64,000 nt of DNA from Candidatus Thorarchaeota archaeon (GCA_018335335.1 JAGXKG010000002.1:1-64000); one strand, 5' to 3'; shown: positions 24,994-34,487, counted from the first letter of the stretch. Numbers and translations are program-made. Notes: a model not told the origin generated them from the letters alone.

Positions 24994-27900
24994 ATGAAAG
25001 ATACAAAACCCAGAATGCGGGGCGGAAATCCCTTTTGGCCACCTCTGCACGCCTTCCGGTCCCTGAAGAACTATCCAATTCGGAACATGGGCATTGTACT
25101 AGTTTTGGCTATTGGCATTGCCCTTCCAACAACGATTTTCGCTTGGACAACTACGGGGACAAGAATTGCTGTAGAAGATTACTTCGCAGAAGAGCCGTAT
25201 CATCTAGTCGCAAGACCGAAACCAGGTCACTCCTATTCCTCTTCAAGTATGGAAGCAGCCAAACAATCGCTTAACGAACATCCATATACCGAATTCATCC
25301 ATCTGGTACCATCAACCATAGGGATTCTTGCAGGGGATTCTATCTCCAATTGGACAAGTTATAGCGCCACTGGTTTGAACTATGCAAACAGAATCAAGGA
25401 TATGCGTGTTCTCTTTGTAACAAATGATATCCTCGATACATGGGAGAATGACTTCAAGTATGATGGCGCATTCTCACTAGAGTACGGGAGAATTCTAGTC
25501 TCTGAGCTTTTTGTGAATTATACTTTGGAAGTCCATGACATCAGTATTGAAGTTGGTAGCGTGATATCTTTCGATTTGCTACGTTTTGGTGCTCCCCTTG
25601 ACGTTTCTCTTCCACCTGACCAACTTGGTAGCTACAATGTTGAGCACCTTGAAGTCAGTGGAATCTATGAGCTTGAAGACCGCTCGTCCGTGATTGCAGA
25701 ATCTTTCTCTGAAATACGGCGAAAAAACTGGGATCCACTGGATATTGCTAAAGACCCTGTGTTAGGTTTGGAAGATTCAGTCATGATTTTACAAAACCAA
25801 CTTGAAGATGAAGTTGTTAGCCAAGTAACTGGTAGGGGTTACTTTGATCCCGTGATGTTTGCCAGAGTATCACAGACCCGCCTATTAGAGACAGGAGTTG
25901 AGAACCTGGTTGATAATATCTTGACCTATAAAACTCAACTCGAAGAAGAGTATACCCGGCTGGCCGTTGTAGGTCTAGAAGAAGCTCGCGAACTGGATTC
26001 CTACATCCAAACCTATCTTGGAAGCCAAATTCTTGCAATCGTTGCTTTTCCTGTAATGATTATGAGTATGATGCTGACTATTTTCGCTTCAGAAAGCTCT
26101 GTTTCTAGACGGGGTGGTGAGGTTAGTGCTCTTAGATCAAAAGGTGCATCTTTCAATCAGATTTTTGCTGCTTTCATGTGGGAATCGGTTATACTATCTA
26201 TTGTTGGTTTTGTGTCGGGTATCTTCCTCTCCTTTTTGATGGCCCCCCTTATCGGATCATCCCTATCCTTGTTTGTTTTTGATCCTTCTCTTTACGTGAC
26301 GTTTCTCACCAATTTGAGTATCCCTCCTTTGGGACTAATCATTGCCGCGGCACTTGCATTATATCTACCAGCCGCATATTTGCTGCATGTTGCGAGACAG
26401 ATTGATATTACTGAGATTGGTCAACCAACAACCGAACTAGAAGTGGAAGACGCAGAAGAAGTGGAAATCTGGCCGTATGCAGCTGGGTTAGTTACCATCT
26501 TAGGTATTCTACTGGCTATGCCAGTTTTAGTACCTCCCATCGGTTCATACGCAATCGGTGAGATTCTAGGTGCTACTGCTATGTTCTTTGGCGCAGCATA
26601 TTTGTCTTCAAGGGTCATCCGGTTTGTAACCGCCAAACTTTCCGAAGACACAAATTTCCTGTTAGGGGAAAAGAAGCTATATGTGAGCCAAAGCCTCCGC
26701 AAGAGGAAGGGGCGTTCTATTCCTCTGCTAGTTATATTAATTCTGACTTTAGGCGCAACCACAATGATGGTTGTTCAAACTTCGAGCTTCGAAGCTACGC
26801 TTGATAATGAACTACGGTATTCTATTGGCACAGATTTACGTGTTGAATGTGAACAAAAACCTCTATCTTTCAGAGATGTCTTGCTTCAGTATTCTACTGT
26901 GACTAGTGTAACTCCTGTTCTACAGACCACTTCATATATTGGCGAAAATACTTTCTTTCTAGAAGGTGTAGATGCTGAGAAATACTCTGAGATGGCATAC
27001 TTCTCTGAGGAGAGTATAGTAAGTGATTCTCCCAAGGCAGTCTTCGAAGACCTGAGTGAGACACCTAATGGTATTGTAATTAGTAGACATTATCAATCAC
27101 TGTGGGATCTTAGTTTGGGGGACACGATAAGACCAGATGTTCGCACCTCGGAGGGTGTTAGAGCAGCAAGCTTTGAAATTGTAGGAATCATGAGAAGTGC
27201 TCCCGGATTTGGTGCAGCATCACCTAATGAGATTGCAGGTAGTTCATTGGCCTCTCAACTAGATTTTCAGATTGGTCAGGGGGGTTTTGCAGTTGTTAAC
27301 CTTGATTTTCTATCAAACCTGACAAGCATAGACACTAGTGATCTGTTTCTGGTAGATACAACAGAAGGCGCCAATTTGGGACAGCTGGCGGAAGTACTGA
27401 ATCAACAGGTTGGCATAACCGCATATACAGTAGAATCCATCGATATCAGTGGTAAGAATGAATCAATTGGTCTTTTCCTTTCAGGTATTCAGGGTCTTAC
27501 GACAATCTCCTTTTTCATGTGTGCTGCCATGGGATTTGCCGCAATTCTTTTATTCTTGGGCTCTGAGGTCCGTGAGAGGAAAAAGGAATATGCGATACTA
27601 CGAGCAATTGGAGGTACGCAGCGGCAACTGGTTTCATTAGTTCTTGGGGAATTTGCTAGCATCGTAGTAGTTGCGATTGTTGTTAGTTTTGCCATTGGTT
27701 CAATTTTTGCCTATGTCTTGTCTATACTTACATTTGGCATATCTTCATTTTCGCCGATTCTACCTGTGGTATTTTCATATCCTCTAGACCTTGTGTTTCT
27801 AATACTGCTCTCTCAGAGTGGTATACTGCTTGCCAGTTGCTATCTGCCCGCAAAGAAAGCAGGTTCAACAAATCCTGCGGTTATACTACGGAATCTCTAA
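24994..27900 (+). CDS. Second large FtsX-family ABC permease
   Basis: 968 residues, same architecture and topology as the preceding permease: a first helix near 30-50, large outside domain, GGEVSALRSKGASFNQIF in the first FtsX module, a second outside domain, and SEVRERKKEYAILRAIGG plus LPAKKAGSTNPAVILRNL at the end. The two permeases probably form a heterodimer. ATG 24994 lies 13 bases after the upstream stop, with GGGAG ahead of it. Sequence divergence between the two is high outside the core motifs, so the duplication is old. Confidence 0.88.
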   Translation: MKDTKPRMRGGNPFWPPLHAFRSLKNYPIRNMGIVLVLAIGIALPTTIFAWTTTGTRIAVEDYFAEEPYHLVARPKPGHSYSSSSMEAAKQSLNEHPYTEFIHLVPSTIGILAGDSISNWTSYSATGLNYANRIKDMRVLFVTNDILDTWENDFKYDGAFSLEYGRILVSELFVNYTLEVHDISIEVGSVISFDLLRFGAPLDVSLPPDQLGSYNVEHLEVSGIYELEDRSSVIAESFSEIRRKNWDPLDIAKDPVLGLEDSVMILQNQLEDEVVSQVTGRGYFDPVMFARVSQTRLLETGVENLVDNILTYKTQLEEEYTRLAVVGLEEARELDSYIQTYLGSQILAIVAFPVMIMSMMLTIFASESSVSRRGGEVSALRSKGASFNQIFAAFMWESVILSIVGFVSGIFLSFLMAPLIGSSLSLFVFDPSLYVTFLTNLSIPPLGLIIAAALALYLPAAYLLHVARQIDITEIGQPTTELEVEDAEEVEIWPYAAGLVTILGILLAMPVLVPPIGSYAIGEILGATAMFFGAAYLSSRVIRFVTAKLSEDTNFLLGEKKLYVSQSLRKRKGRSIPLLVILILTLGATTMMVVQTSSFEATLDNELRYSIGTDLRVECEQKPLSFRDVLLQYSTVTSVTPVLQTTSYIGENTFFLEGVDAEKYSEMAYFSEESIVSDSPKAVFEDLSETPNGIVISRHYQSLWDLSLGDTIRPDVRTSEGVRAASFEIVGIMRSAPGFGAASPNEIAGSSLASQLDFQIGQGGFAVVNLDFLSNLTSIDTSDLFLVDTTEGANLGQLAEVLNQQVGITAYTVESIDISGKNESIGLFLSGIQGLTTISFFMCAAMGFAAILLFLGSEVRERKKEYAILRAIGGTQRQLVSLVLGEFASIVVVAIVVSFAIGSIFAYVLSILTFGISSFSPILPVVFSYPLDLVFLILLSQSGILLASCYLPAKKAGSTNPAVILRNL

Positions 27901-27901
27901 C

Positions 27902-28024
27902 ATGAAACTACGAGTTGACACTGTGAGAAGAGAGTACCACATGGCGCCCAGAGTATTCGAAGAAGAATTACATCAACGAGTGATGCGTCTCTCAATAGTT
28001 TTATCTAATTGGACGGAGCGATGA
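27902..28024 (+). CDS. Candidate 40-residue ORF coupled to the next ATPase
   Basis: ATG 27902 follows the permease stop by one base and the TGA at 28022 overlaps the ATG of the next gene (ATGA). The product (MKLRVDTVRREYHMAPRVFE, then 20 more residues) is basic and helical, with no known domain. Both junctions look like translational coupling, but there is no clear ribosome-binding site, so it may be only a leader. Confidence 0.3.
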   Translation: MKLRVDTVRREYHMAPRVFEEELHQRVMRLSIVLSNWTER

Positions 28025-29058
28025 GAGATATGACTTCAACAGCCCCCCACGAAGGAATCGATATCTACGATGACTTCGCTGATGATATTGTTGTCAGCGT
28101 GGACAACGTATACAAAATTTACAAGGCGCATGATCTTGAAGTGGTGGCTCTAAGTGGCGTTTCTCTCCAGATTCTAAAAGGAAAAATCATGGCTGTCGTC
28201 GGCCCAAGTGGCTCGGGCAAAACGACACTAACGAACATAATTGGGGGCATCACAAAAGCTACAGTGGGCAAGGTCTACTGGGCCAATCTTAAGACCGATA
28301 TAACGAAACTGAGTGAACGCGTTCTGACGCAGGCACGACGAAACTTCATCGGATTTGTTTTCCAGGTCAACAACCTCTTACCCCATCTGAATGCTTGGCA
28401 GAATGTTGAATTAGCAGCACGGATAGCTGGTGTTCCAAAGGATATTCGAGAGGAACGAGTAGATCGTCTTATCAGTCTTGTTGGATTGGAGGACCGGCGT
28501 AATAACAAGGCAACCACACTCAGCGGTGGTGAACGCTCACGAGTAGCTATTGCCAGTGCTTTGGTCAACCTTATCGATTCTGAGGGTCATGGACTTGTTC
28601 TTTGTGACGAACCAACAGGCGATTTAGACCCTGAAACTGCAGAGCGTATTCTGAATCTTTTCCAGGAGTTAAATGACACTCTTGGCACCTCCTTCTTCAT
28701 TGTCACACACAGTCAACAAGTAGCATCAAAGGCGGATGTTACGGTCGAAATCCGTGACGGTATCATCTCAGGATTTCATCAGGCAGGAATTGACCTTGAC
28801 ACGCTTGACTACACACGTGTAGTTAAGCTTGACAACAATTACCGGTTACCTATGCCTACTGACCTACTTGAAGCCGCAGGAGATCCAAGCGAGTTCAAAA
28901 TTACGTATGAAGATGAGAAAGATAGATTCATTCTGGAACCACAGAAAGCTGGTGTTGTTGATGAGATGCGAGTGAAGAAGACTCGAACGTGTAGGGTATG
29001 TGGGCATGAGATTGAACCCGGCAGTTTCATCTGCAGTAACTGCGGTAGTACAGTTTAG
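28021..29058 (+). CDS. MacB/LolD-family ABC ATPase with C-terminal zinc ribbon
   Basis: 345 residues. ATG 28021 is preceded by GGAG; an ATG at 28030 is the alternative. ATPase core: Walker A GPSGSGKTT, Q-loop FVFQVNNLLP, signature LSGGE, Walker B GLVLCDEPTGDLD, switch His VTHSQQ. After about residue 245 comes an extra domain of about 70 residues, then a CRVCGHEIEPGSFICSNCG zinc ribbon. The extension is unusual for LolD-type ATPases and may recruit a regulator or the permeases. It overlaps the small upstream ORF and is followed by the membrane hydrolase gene. Confidence 0.88.
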   Translation: MRDMTSTAPHEGIDIYDDFADDIVVSVDNVYKIYKAHDLEVVALSGVSLQILKGKIMAVVGPSGSGKTTLTNIIGGITKATVGKVYWANLKTDITKLSERVLTQARRNFIGFVFQVNNLLPHLNAWQNVELAARIAGVPKDIREERVDRLISLVGLEDRRNNKATTLSGGERSRVAIASALVNLIDSEGHGLVLCDEPTGDLDPETAERILNLFQELNDTLGTSFFIVTHSQQVASKADVTVEIRDGIISGFHQAGIDLDTLDYTRVVKLDNNYRLPMPTDLLEAAGDPSEFKITYEDEKDRFILEPQKAGVVDEMRVKKTRTCRVCGHEIEPGSFICSNCGSTV

Positions 29059-29064
29059 GTGATT

Positions 29065-30873
29065 ATGCTGGCAACGAAGCGCCAGAAAAAGGGTATTGTT
29101 GCGTTCCTAATTGCACTGGTTCTGATATCTCTCGTCACTTCTTGGGTTTCTTTCGGCGCTCACTATCCAGTTCGAAATGAATCGCCTCCCCCTCAACAGT
29201 ACTATCAAACCGATTTCTGGAATCTAAGTAGTGTGAGGAGTGACATTGGAATAATAGAAAACACGTCGCTACACTATGAGACCGTTGCAAATGACGGCGA
29301 ACCTGTAAATATCACGAAGTGGAATTTCAAATTTTACAGCCACGTTTATGCGGGAATAGAGATTTGGATTAATGCTTTGCTTATGATGAAAACAAATCAT
29401 TCACAAAGCATGCCTGGAATACTCATGTTGCATGGTTACGGTCAAACAATAGATGATCTTGAAGGTATGATGGAGCATTTTACTGCGGAAGGTTATGTCG
29501 CCATGGCTATTGATGCTCCTGGTGTAGGAGATTCTACGGCTTTTCCGTTATTGAATCCTTATACTTTTCTGAATATTTCTGACGGCCCCCAAAACGCCCA
29601 CCTCTACCATTCAGTAACTGCTGCGACAAGAGGACTAACAATACTCGAAAGATTGCAGTATGTTGACAACCGAAGCACTACCGTAATCGGTATCTCAATG
29701 GGGGGCCTAGAGACGTATATTCTATCAGGGATGGATTCTAGGATTGATGCATCTGTTGTTATGCTGGCAGCCGGGAATTTCCGAGATTCCATTATTGCAG
29801 GTACGTTTCTCAACGGATTAATCAATCCTGACTATTCAACTACATCGTATGAAGTAGAACTCATCATCAGATGGTTTGATCCCTTAGCATATACTCCCAT
29901 GATTACACATCCTGTTTACCTGCTTTTTGGGACTGATGACGAATACTTCACTCTATCCTCATTTGAAGATACCATTGATAGCATCGACTCAGAATTGTCT
30001 TTGTGTATCCGACCAAATCATGGACATCGAGTTGAAGAGCACTGGGCCCCCAATATAGTGAATTGGCTCGACTCTGTATATGACGAACAAACCCTCCCCT
30101 CCATAACGATGTCATATGCCGTTTCTCTGATTCCTGTCGGCAACGCTATCCGTGTTGACTCAGAACTATCCAATAATGAAACAGCGATCCTATGCTGGAG
30201 GACAAGTGAACCCGGGGCTACTTGGTTGACAACCCCGATGACCCATGAGGGTGCTAACAGGTATCATGGGCGTATTTTCCCTGCAATTCCTGCAAAGGTT
30301 ACTTTCTTTGTGACCACGGGAAGTAGTTACTCATACTACGTCAGTACATCAACAGCCTCGGCTAGGGCTGGCTCTTATGGTGTGATGCTTATAGGTCTAT
30401 TAGCTGCTATTAGTTTGTCTTGGATAATTTACTCGGGCTATTATCCTCTTAGCTCATTGAATCTTTCACAGGAAATCCCTGTTATTACCGGTTCGCTGTT
30501 GACTATTGCTGGTTTTGTGTTACCTTTCATCCTAATTGAGGGTAGAACGGGTCTTTCGTTGGTTGATTTCATCGAACAATATGGACATATTTTCTTGGTT
30601 GGAGGGTGGCTTTTGCCTGTTGTTCTGGGTTTGATATGTGTCACTTTGGCTCTATCGAGCTTTAGACATGAATTACCATTAAGAATCATAACTGCGGGAT
30701 GGTTACCCCTACTTGTTGTGTTTGTGGTAGAGTTTATACTCTTTTCTGGTTTCTTCGCACTACAGGGAACTGTTTCACTAGTTCGTAATGGGATAGGATC
30801 CTATCTTCTTCTGATGGCTGTACCTACTATTCTAATCTTGGAATCTGCGTCTCGTAGGTATCTGCAGCAATGA
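29065..30873 (+). CDS. Membrane-anchored alpha/beta hydrolase with C-terminal transmembrane domain
   Basis: 602 residues. An N-terminal membrane helix (about 11-30) leads to an outside alpha/beta hydrolase domain (about 75-330): LMLHGYGQ, IDAPGVGDST, nucleophile elbow GISMGGLE, acid in FGTDDEYF and catalytic His in NHGHRVEEHW. A beta domain follows and then about five membrane helices from residue 435. ATG 29065 lies inside an AGGTGATTATG context. It is the last gene of the FtsX cluster, so the transporter may hand over or receive a lipid, peptide or glycan that this enzyme hydrolyses outside the cell (inference). Confidence 0.83.
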   Translation: MLATKRQKKGIVAFLIALVLISLVTSWVSFGAHYPVRNESPPPQQYYQTDFWNLSSVRSDIGIIENTSLHYETVANDGEPVNITKWNFKFYSHVYAGIEIWINALLMMKTNHSQSMPGILMLHGYGQTIDDLEGMMEHFTAEGYVAMAIDAPGVGDSTAFPLLNPYTFLNISDGPQNAHLYHSVTAATRGLTILERLQYVDNRSTTVIGISMGGLETYILSGMDSRIDASVVMLAAGNFRDSIIAGTFLNGLINPDYSTTSYEVELIIRWFDPLAYTPMITHPVYLLFGTDDEYFTLSSFEDTIDSIDSELSLCIRPNHGHRVEEHWAPNIVNWLDSVYDEQTLPSITMSYAVSLIPVGNAIRVDSELSNNETAILCWRTSEPGATWLTTPMTHEGANRYHGRIFPAIPAKVTFFVTTGSSYSYYVSTSTASARAGSYGVMLIGLLAAISLSWIIYSGYYPLSSLNLSQEIPVITGSLLTIAGFVLPFILIEGRTGLSLVDFIEQYGHIFLVGGWLLPVVLGLICVTLALSSFRHELPLRIITAGWLPLLVVFVVEFILFSGFFALQGTVSLVRNGIGSYLLLMAVPTILILESASRRYLQQ

Positions 30874-30892
30874 AATACATAGATTTTAAGGT

Positions 30893-31309
30893 CTACTTTG
30901 GGAAATCCCTCTTCTTGAACAGGGCAACTAGTTCTTCTATAGCTCTGTAGGGACCCATGTATTTGCGTATTACAAGCCGAAGTCTTCTCATAACACGAAC
31001 GTCATACCGTTCAAGTGCTCTACTAAGAGACTTCGCAATTTCTATGCCTTCGCTGTCAAAATCGGTTAGAATCAGGACCTTTCCTCCTTTGTCAGCCTTT
31101 CTAACAATCTCTTCGACCAGCTGAAACCGGGATTTCCCTGCTTGAGTTCGAATGATGGGAGCTTCAACCCCGAAATCCCTGAGCAGTTGTTCATCTCGTT
31201 TTCCTTCTACGATGATAATGAAATCCCCGTACGTATCGTCGATCGTCTGCAGAATTTCTATGAGTTTCTTCTCATACTCTTCCAGCTTTTCATTGCTTTT
31301 CCAGTACAA
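30893..31309 (-). CDS. TOPRIM-domain protein (M5-like nuclease fold)
   Basis: 138 residues. The TOPRIM signature is clear: IIIVEGKRDEQLL (Glu motif) and VLILTDFDSEG (DxD motif). Small stand-alone TOPRIM proteins of this size include RNase M5-like and archaeal DnaG-related nucleases that act on RNA or DNA ends with magnesium. TTG 31309 follows GGAG. It lies 41 bases after the dehydrogenase gene on the same strand and is probably co-transcribed with it, without an obvious functional link. Confidence 0.82.
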   Translation of the reverse strand: MYWKSNEKLEEYEKKLIEILQTIDDTYGDFIIIVEGKRDEQLLRDFGVEAPIIRTQAGKSRFQLVEEIVRKADKGGKVLILTDFDSEGIEIAKSLSRALERYDVRVMRRLRLVIRKYMGPYRAIEELVALFKKRDFPK

Positions 31310-31350
31310 TTCTGGCTCTCCTGTTTTCCGTTTGGAATAGCATAGAGATA

Positions 31351-32415
31351 CTATGGCTTGATTGCTATCTTCATGCTTTTTCCCGCCCCCATCATCTCTA
31401 TGGCCTCAGTTATCCGATTTAATGACATCTCATGGGTAATGAGCAAATTCGAATTTATGATACCAGATTCTAGTAATTTCAATGCCTCTTCGACATGACG
31501 CGGTGTGAGATGAAATACACCCTTAATCGTGAGTTCGCCATAATGAAGGCGTTCTGTATCTACTTGAAATTCAGTACCGCTCTTGGTACCCCCAAACAAG
31601 ACCGTAGTCCCCGCATCTCGAGTCATCTCTACTGCCTGTTCCCAAGTTTCTGTTAGACCTACTGCCTCTATGACAACGTCAGCTCCGTATCCCGAGGTTT
31701 CTTCTTTGACACGCTCAACAGGACTTTCCTCGTTTGGATCCACTGTAATATCTGCTCCTGCCTTCTTCGCTGATTGCCTTCTCAGATACTCAAGATCTGA
31801 TGATATCACAGTACTGGCTCCACTATGTTTCGCAAGCATAATCATCATTTGTCCAATTGGTCCAGCCCCAATGATGGCTACAGTATCTCCCAGCTGAATG
31901 TTTGCCTCCTCTATTCCATGAACAACACACGCAAGAGGCTCGGTGAGTGCAGCGACTCTGTAAGGGAGATTGTCGGGAATTCTGTGCGTATTCCATCGCA
32001 CGACTTGTTTTGGCACTCGTATGTACTCAGCGAATGCTCCATTTACAAGACTAGCTTTCAATGTTGGACAAAGGTTCTGTCGTCCTCTTTTACAGAAAAA
32101 GCAGGTGCCACACGGTGCTGAATTTGTAGCTACAACTCTCATCCCTTCTTCAAAATCATCGACTCCCGCTCCAACTCTCTCAACAGTTCCAGCATATTCA
32201 TGACCGAAGGGTGCTGGGGTTTTGCCGATTAGTAGCGGATGACCCCGTTTGTAGGTCTTAACATCTGTACCGCAGGTAAGCGCGGTTCCAATCTTAATCA
32301 GGAGTTCGCCATCTTGAATCTCTGGGATGTCGGTTTCCTCAACTCTAACATCGCCAACGCCGTAGTACAGGGCTGCCATCATCTTTTCGGGCAACTGACC
32401 ACCCCGTTGTGGCAT
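31351..32415 (-). CDS. Zinc-dependent medium-chain dehydrogenase
   Basis: 354 residues, MDR family (alcohol, sorbitol or threonine dehydrogenase-like). Catalytic-zinc residues: Cys in ALTCGTDVKTY and GHEYAGTVERV. The structural zinc loop has four Cys in CGTCFFCKRGRQNLC. The Rossmann NAD(P) site is VAIIGAGPIGQMM. It oxidises an alcohol or polyol, or reduces the corresponding carbonyl; the substrate is not determined. ATG 32415 is used; an ATG 33 bases on would also fit the family start. Confidence 0.92.
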   Translation of the reverse strand: MPQRGGQLPEKMMAALYYGVGDVRVEETDIPEIQDGELLIKIGTALTCGTDVKTYKRGHPLLIGKTPAPFGHEYAGTVERVGAGVDDFEEGMRVVATNSAPCGTCFFCKRGRQNLCPTLKASLVNGAFAEYIRVPKQVVRWNTHRIPDNLPYRVAALTEPLACVVHGIEEANIQLGDTVAIIGAGPIGQMMIMLAKHSGASTVISSDLEYLRRQSAKKAGADITVDPNEESPVERVKEETSGYGADVVIEAVGLTETWEQAVEMTRDAGTTVLFGGTKSGTEFQVDTERLHYGELTIKGVFHLTPRHVEEALKLLESGIINSNLLITHEMSLNRITEAIEMMGAGKSMKIAIKP

Positions 32416-32533
32416 GATGATTCAAGCTTAAATCCCTTCCTCAGAACTGACACATACCATAGCAAAATCGACATAACCGGGTACAATAATGAGTGGCCAA
32501 GACCATTAGAGTAAGCTCTGTGAGGCAAGCATC

Positions 32534-32986
32534 ATGAAGATTCGGAAGAAATATCCTGAGACCATGGAATATGTTACAGCGACAGAATGGGACGGTAAGA
32601 CCGGAGGAACCGCGAAACTAAAAGAATCCGAGCTCATTTTTGATACTCCCAAGGTATACGGCGGAAGGGGAGAAGGACTATGCCCTTACCGGCTCTTCCT
32701 TTCCGGTATTCTTGGGTGTCTCAACAACACACTACTCGATGTAAAGCGTCGTTCTAATTTGGATATGTACGGATTTACCCTTCATGCGAAACTGACTGTC
32801 AAATTCGATGGAGAAGGCTACTCTATCAGCAAGCTGCATATCTCCGGAAAATTGGAGGTGGCTAAAAGCGAATTATACCTTGGTCAAAGATGCCTAGAAC
32901 TGGCGAAGAAGTATTGCCCACTTACACGATCTACAAAAGATTGCGTGCCCATCGAATATGATATTGAGATAGAAGAAACTCGCTAA
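32534..32986 (+). CDS. OsmC-family protein
   Basis: 150 residues. Two conserved Cys of the OsmC/Ohr fold are visible in ILGCLNNTL and KKYCPLTRS, about 70 residues apart. Proteins of this family reduce organic hydroperoxides or act on related thiol chemistry. The partner Arg of true Ohr proteins cannot be assigned safely. The last 4 bases overlap the end of the convergent Mut7-C gene. Confidence 0.85.
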   Translation: MKIRKKYPETMEYVTATEWDGKTGGTAKLKESELIFDTPKVYGGRGEGLCPYRLFLSGILGCLNNTLLDVKRRSNLDMYGFTLHAKLTVKFDGEGYSISKLHISGKLEVAKSELYLGQRCLELAKKYCPLTRSTKDCVPIEYDIEIEETR

Positions 32987-33522
32987 TCCTGGCCGGTATA
33001 TGCAGAAGCTTCTTGATGGGTACTAGTATTTCCGTTTCCAAACTTGTATTTCATAATCTCTCTGATTTTTTGCATGTATTGCTGAATATTAGACCAGTAA
33101 CCTCCTTGGAAGTACACGCTATTGCAGTCTTCACATAACCAGAACCTATCATAATGATTGTAAGTCTGTTCAAACACTAAATCTTTGATTTGCTCTTTGT
33201 CGTCAGCCTCTATTTCTCTGAGTTTGCCGTTGCATTTTGAACATCGTGATTGCGAGGGATCTACATAAGGCTCAATGCCATATTCGTGAAATACTCTTGC
33301 TAATCGTTCATGAACGGATTCCTGAAGGAGCATAGATTCAATCCCTCTCTTTTCAGCTAAGTGGTGAAGTTCACTATCCGCTGTCAATAACACTCTATCT
33401 TCATTTTCCGCTTTGTGCAAAAGCTCTTCGTCCTGAATATCTGCAGAGTAGATTGTATTGTTTCCTGTCAGGCGGAGCCATACAGCTAGTCTACCGAGCA
33501 TCGCGTCTGCAATGAAATCCAT
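32983..33522 (-). CDS. Mut7-C RNase-domain protein with zinc ribbon
   Basis: 179 residues. PIN-like Mut7-C domain: MDFIADAMLGRLAVWLRL at the start with the first catalytic Asp, a further acidic pair in VLLTADSELHHLA, then a zinc ribbon (CSKCNGKL and CEDCNSVYF). Proteins of this family are probable ribonucleases; the RNA target is unknown. Its start overlaps the end of the amidohydrolase gene by one base, so the two are coupled. Confidence 0.88.
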   Translation of the reverse strand: MDFIADAMLGRLAVWLRLTGNNTIYSADIQDEELLHKAENEDRVLLTADSELHHLAEKRGIESMLLQESVHERLARVFHEYGIEPYVDPSQSRCSKCNGKLREIEADDKEQIKDLVFEQTYNHYDRFWLCEDCNSVYFQGGYWSNIQQYMQKIREIMKYKFGNGNTSTHQEASAYTGQD

Positions 33523-34424
33523 CAGTTTTCACCAAAGAAAACTCTGGCTGCATTCTTTCCCATAACAAGCTCCATTTCATCTGATGTGACCTGTGGATAT
33601 CCCTGGTCAGTGAGTTCCTCAGGTATGATTAAACCACTCATGAATTCAACCCAGCTACCAATGTGCATTCTGTGTTCAAAGAGTGGGAAATCACTGCCAA
33701 AGAGAACCTTCTCGGGAAATACATCGGAGAGTTTTGCTTCTGCTATTAACTTGTATAATTTCATCGGCACGGTAGAAGCATAGAGCTGCAATCCTGAGAG
33801 ATCAATGAAGACATTTGGATTCTTGGATGCAACAAGCAGACATTCATCAACCCATGGAATTCCTGCATGAGCAAGGACGATTTGAAGTGACGGAAAATCA
33901 GCAGCCATCTTATCAACGAATATTGGACGTGCATGTTTGACGTGTTTGAACCGTGAAGTGAAACCCTGATGAATTACTACCGGGATATCGAGTTGGGTGC
34001 ATAGCTCATAGTATGGATAGAACTCGTGGTCATCCGGATAGAAGCCGTTGGGTGGATACATCTTCCAACCAATACAGCCTTTCTCTTTGACAGCGCGTTC
34101 GAGCTCAGCTAGGCCCTCCTCTCCTCTTCGAGGGTCAAGACCTAGGAATGTTGCAAGCGAATCCTCATCTCTGATTTGATCTGCATGCCAGTCTGTTTTC
34201 TCTTGAAGTGTTAAGGGCATTCTCTGGTTAAGCCCACTATCAATCGGAAGAATAATTGCCTTTTCAATCTGAGCTGTAGTCATCGCGACTTTCAGGTCCT
34301 CAACCGTAGAATCTGTTTGTGGTTCAATTCCTGCTTTTTCAGCGGCAATCTCCCTAGCTTTAAGGTCGCTCTCGCTTATGATTTCACTTGTCCAGATATG
34401 CACATGTGCGTCGATTACGAGCAA
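33522..34424 (-). CDS. Amidohydrolase-family protein (amidohydrolase 2)
   Basis: 300 residues. TIM-barrel metal-dependent hydrolase or decarboxylase: N-terminal DAHVHIW (HxH), VVIHQGF, LAHAGIPWVDE and FGSDFPLFEH. Members cleave C-N or C-C bonds or decarboxylate aromatic acids; nothing here narrows the substrate. TTG 34424 starts the protein directly before the DAHVH strand as in the family. A 17-base palindrome lies 47 bases upstream. Confidence 0.88.
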   Translation of the reverse strand: MLVIDAHVHIWTSEIISESDLKAREIAAEKAGIEPQTDSTVEDLKVAMTTAQIEKAIILPIDSGLNQRMPLTLQEKTDWHADQIRDEDSLATFLGLDPRRGEEGLAELERAVKEKGCIGWKMYPPNGFYPDDHEFYPYYELCTQLDIPVVIHQGFTSRFKHVKHARPIFVDKMAADFPSLQIVLAHAGIPWVDECLLVASKNPNVFIDLSGLQLYASTVPMKLYKLIAEAKLSDVFPEKVLFGSDFPLFEHRMHIGSWVEFMSGLIIPEELTDQGYPQVTSDEMELVMGKNAARVFFGEN

Positions 34425-34470
34425 GAGATGAACCCAACCTTTACTGCTAGCCTATTCCTGATTAGCCTTC

Positions 34471-34487
34471 CTCAAAGTAACTTTGAG
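34471..34487. promoter_or_regulatory. 17-base perfect palindrome upstream of the amidohydrolase
   Basis: CTCAAAGTAACTTTGAG is an 8-bp inverted repeat with one central base, 47 bases before the amidohydrolase start, near where a TATA box would lie. A typical size and position for an operator of a dimeric regulator. Confidence 0.45.
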
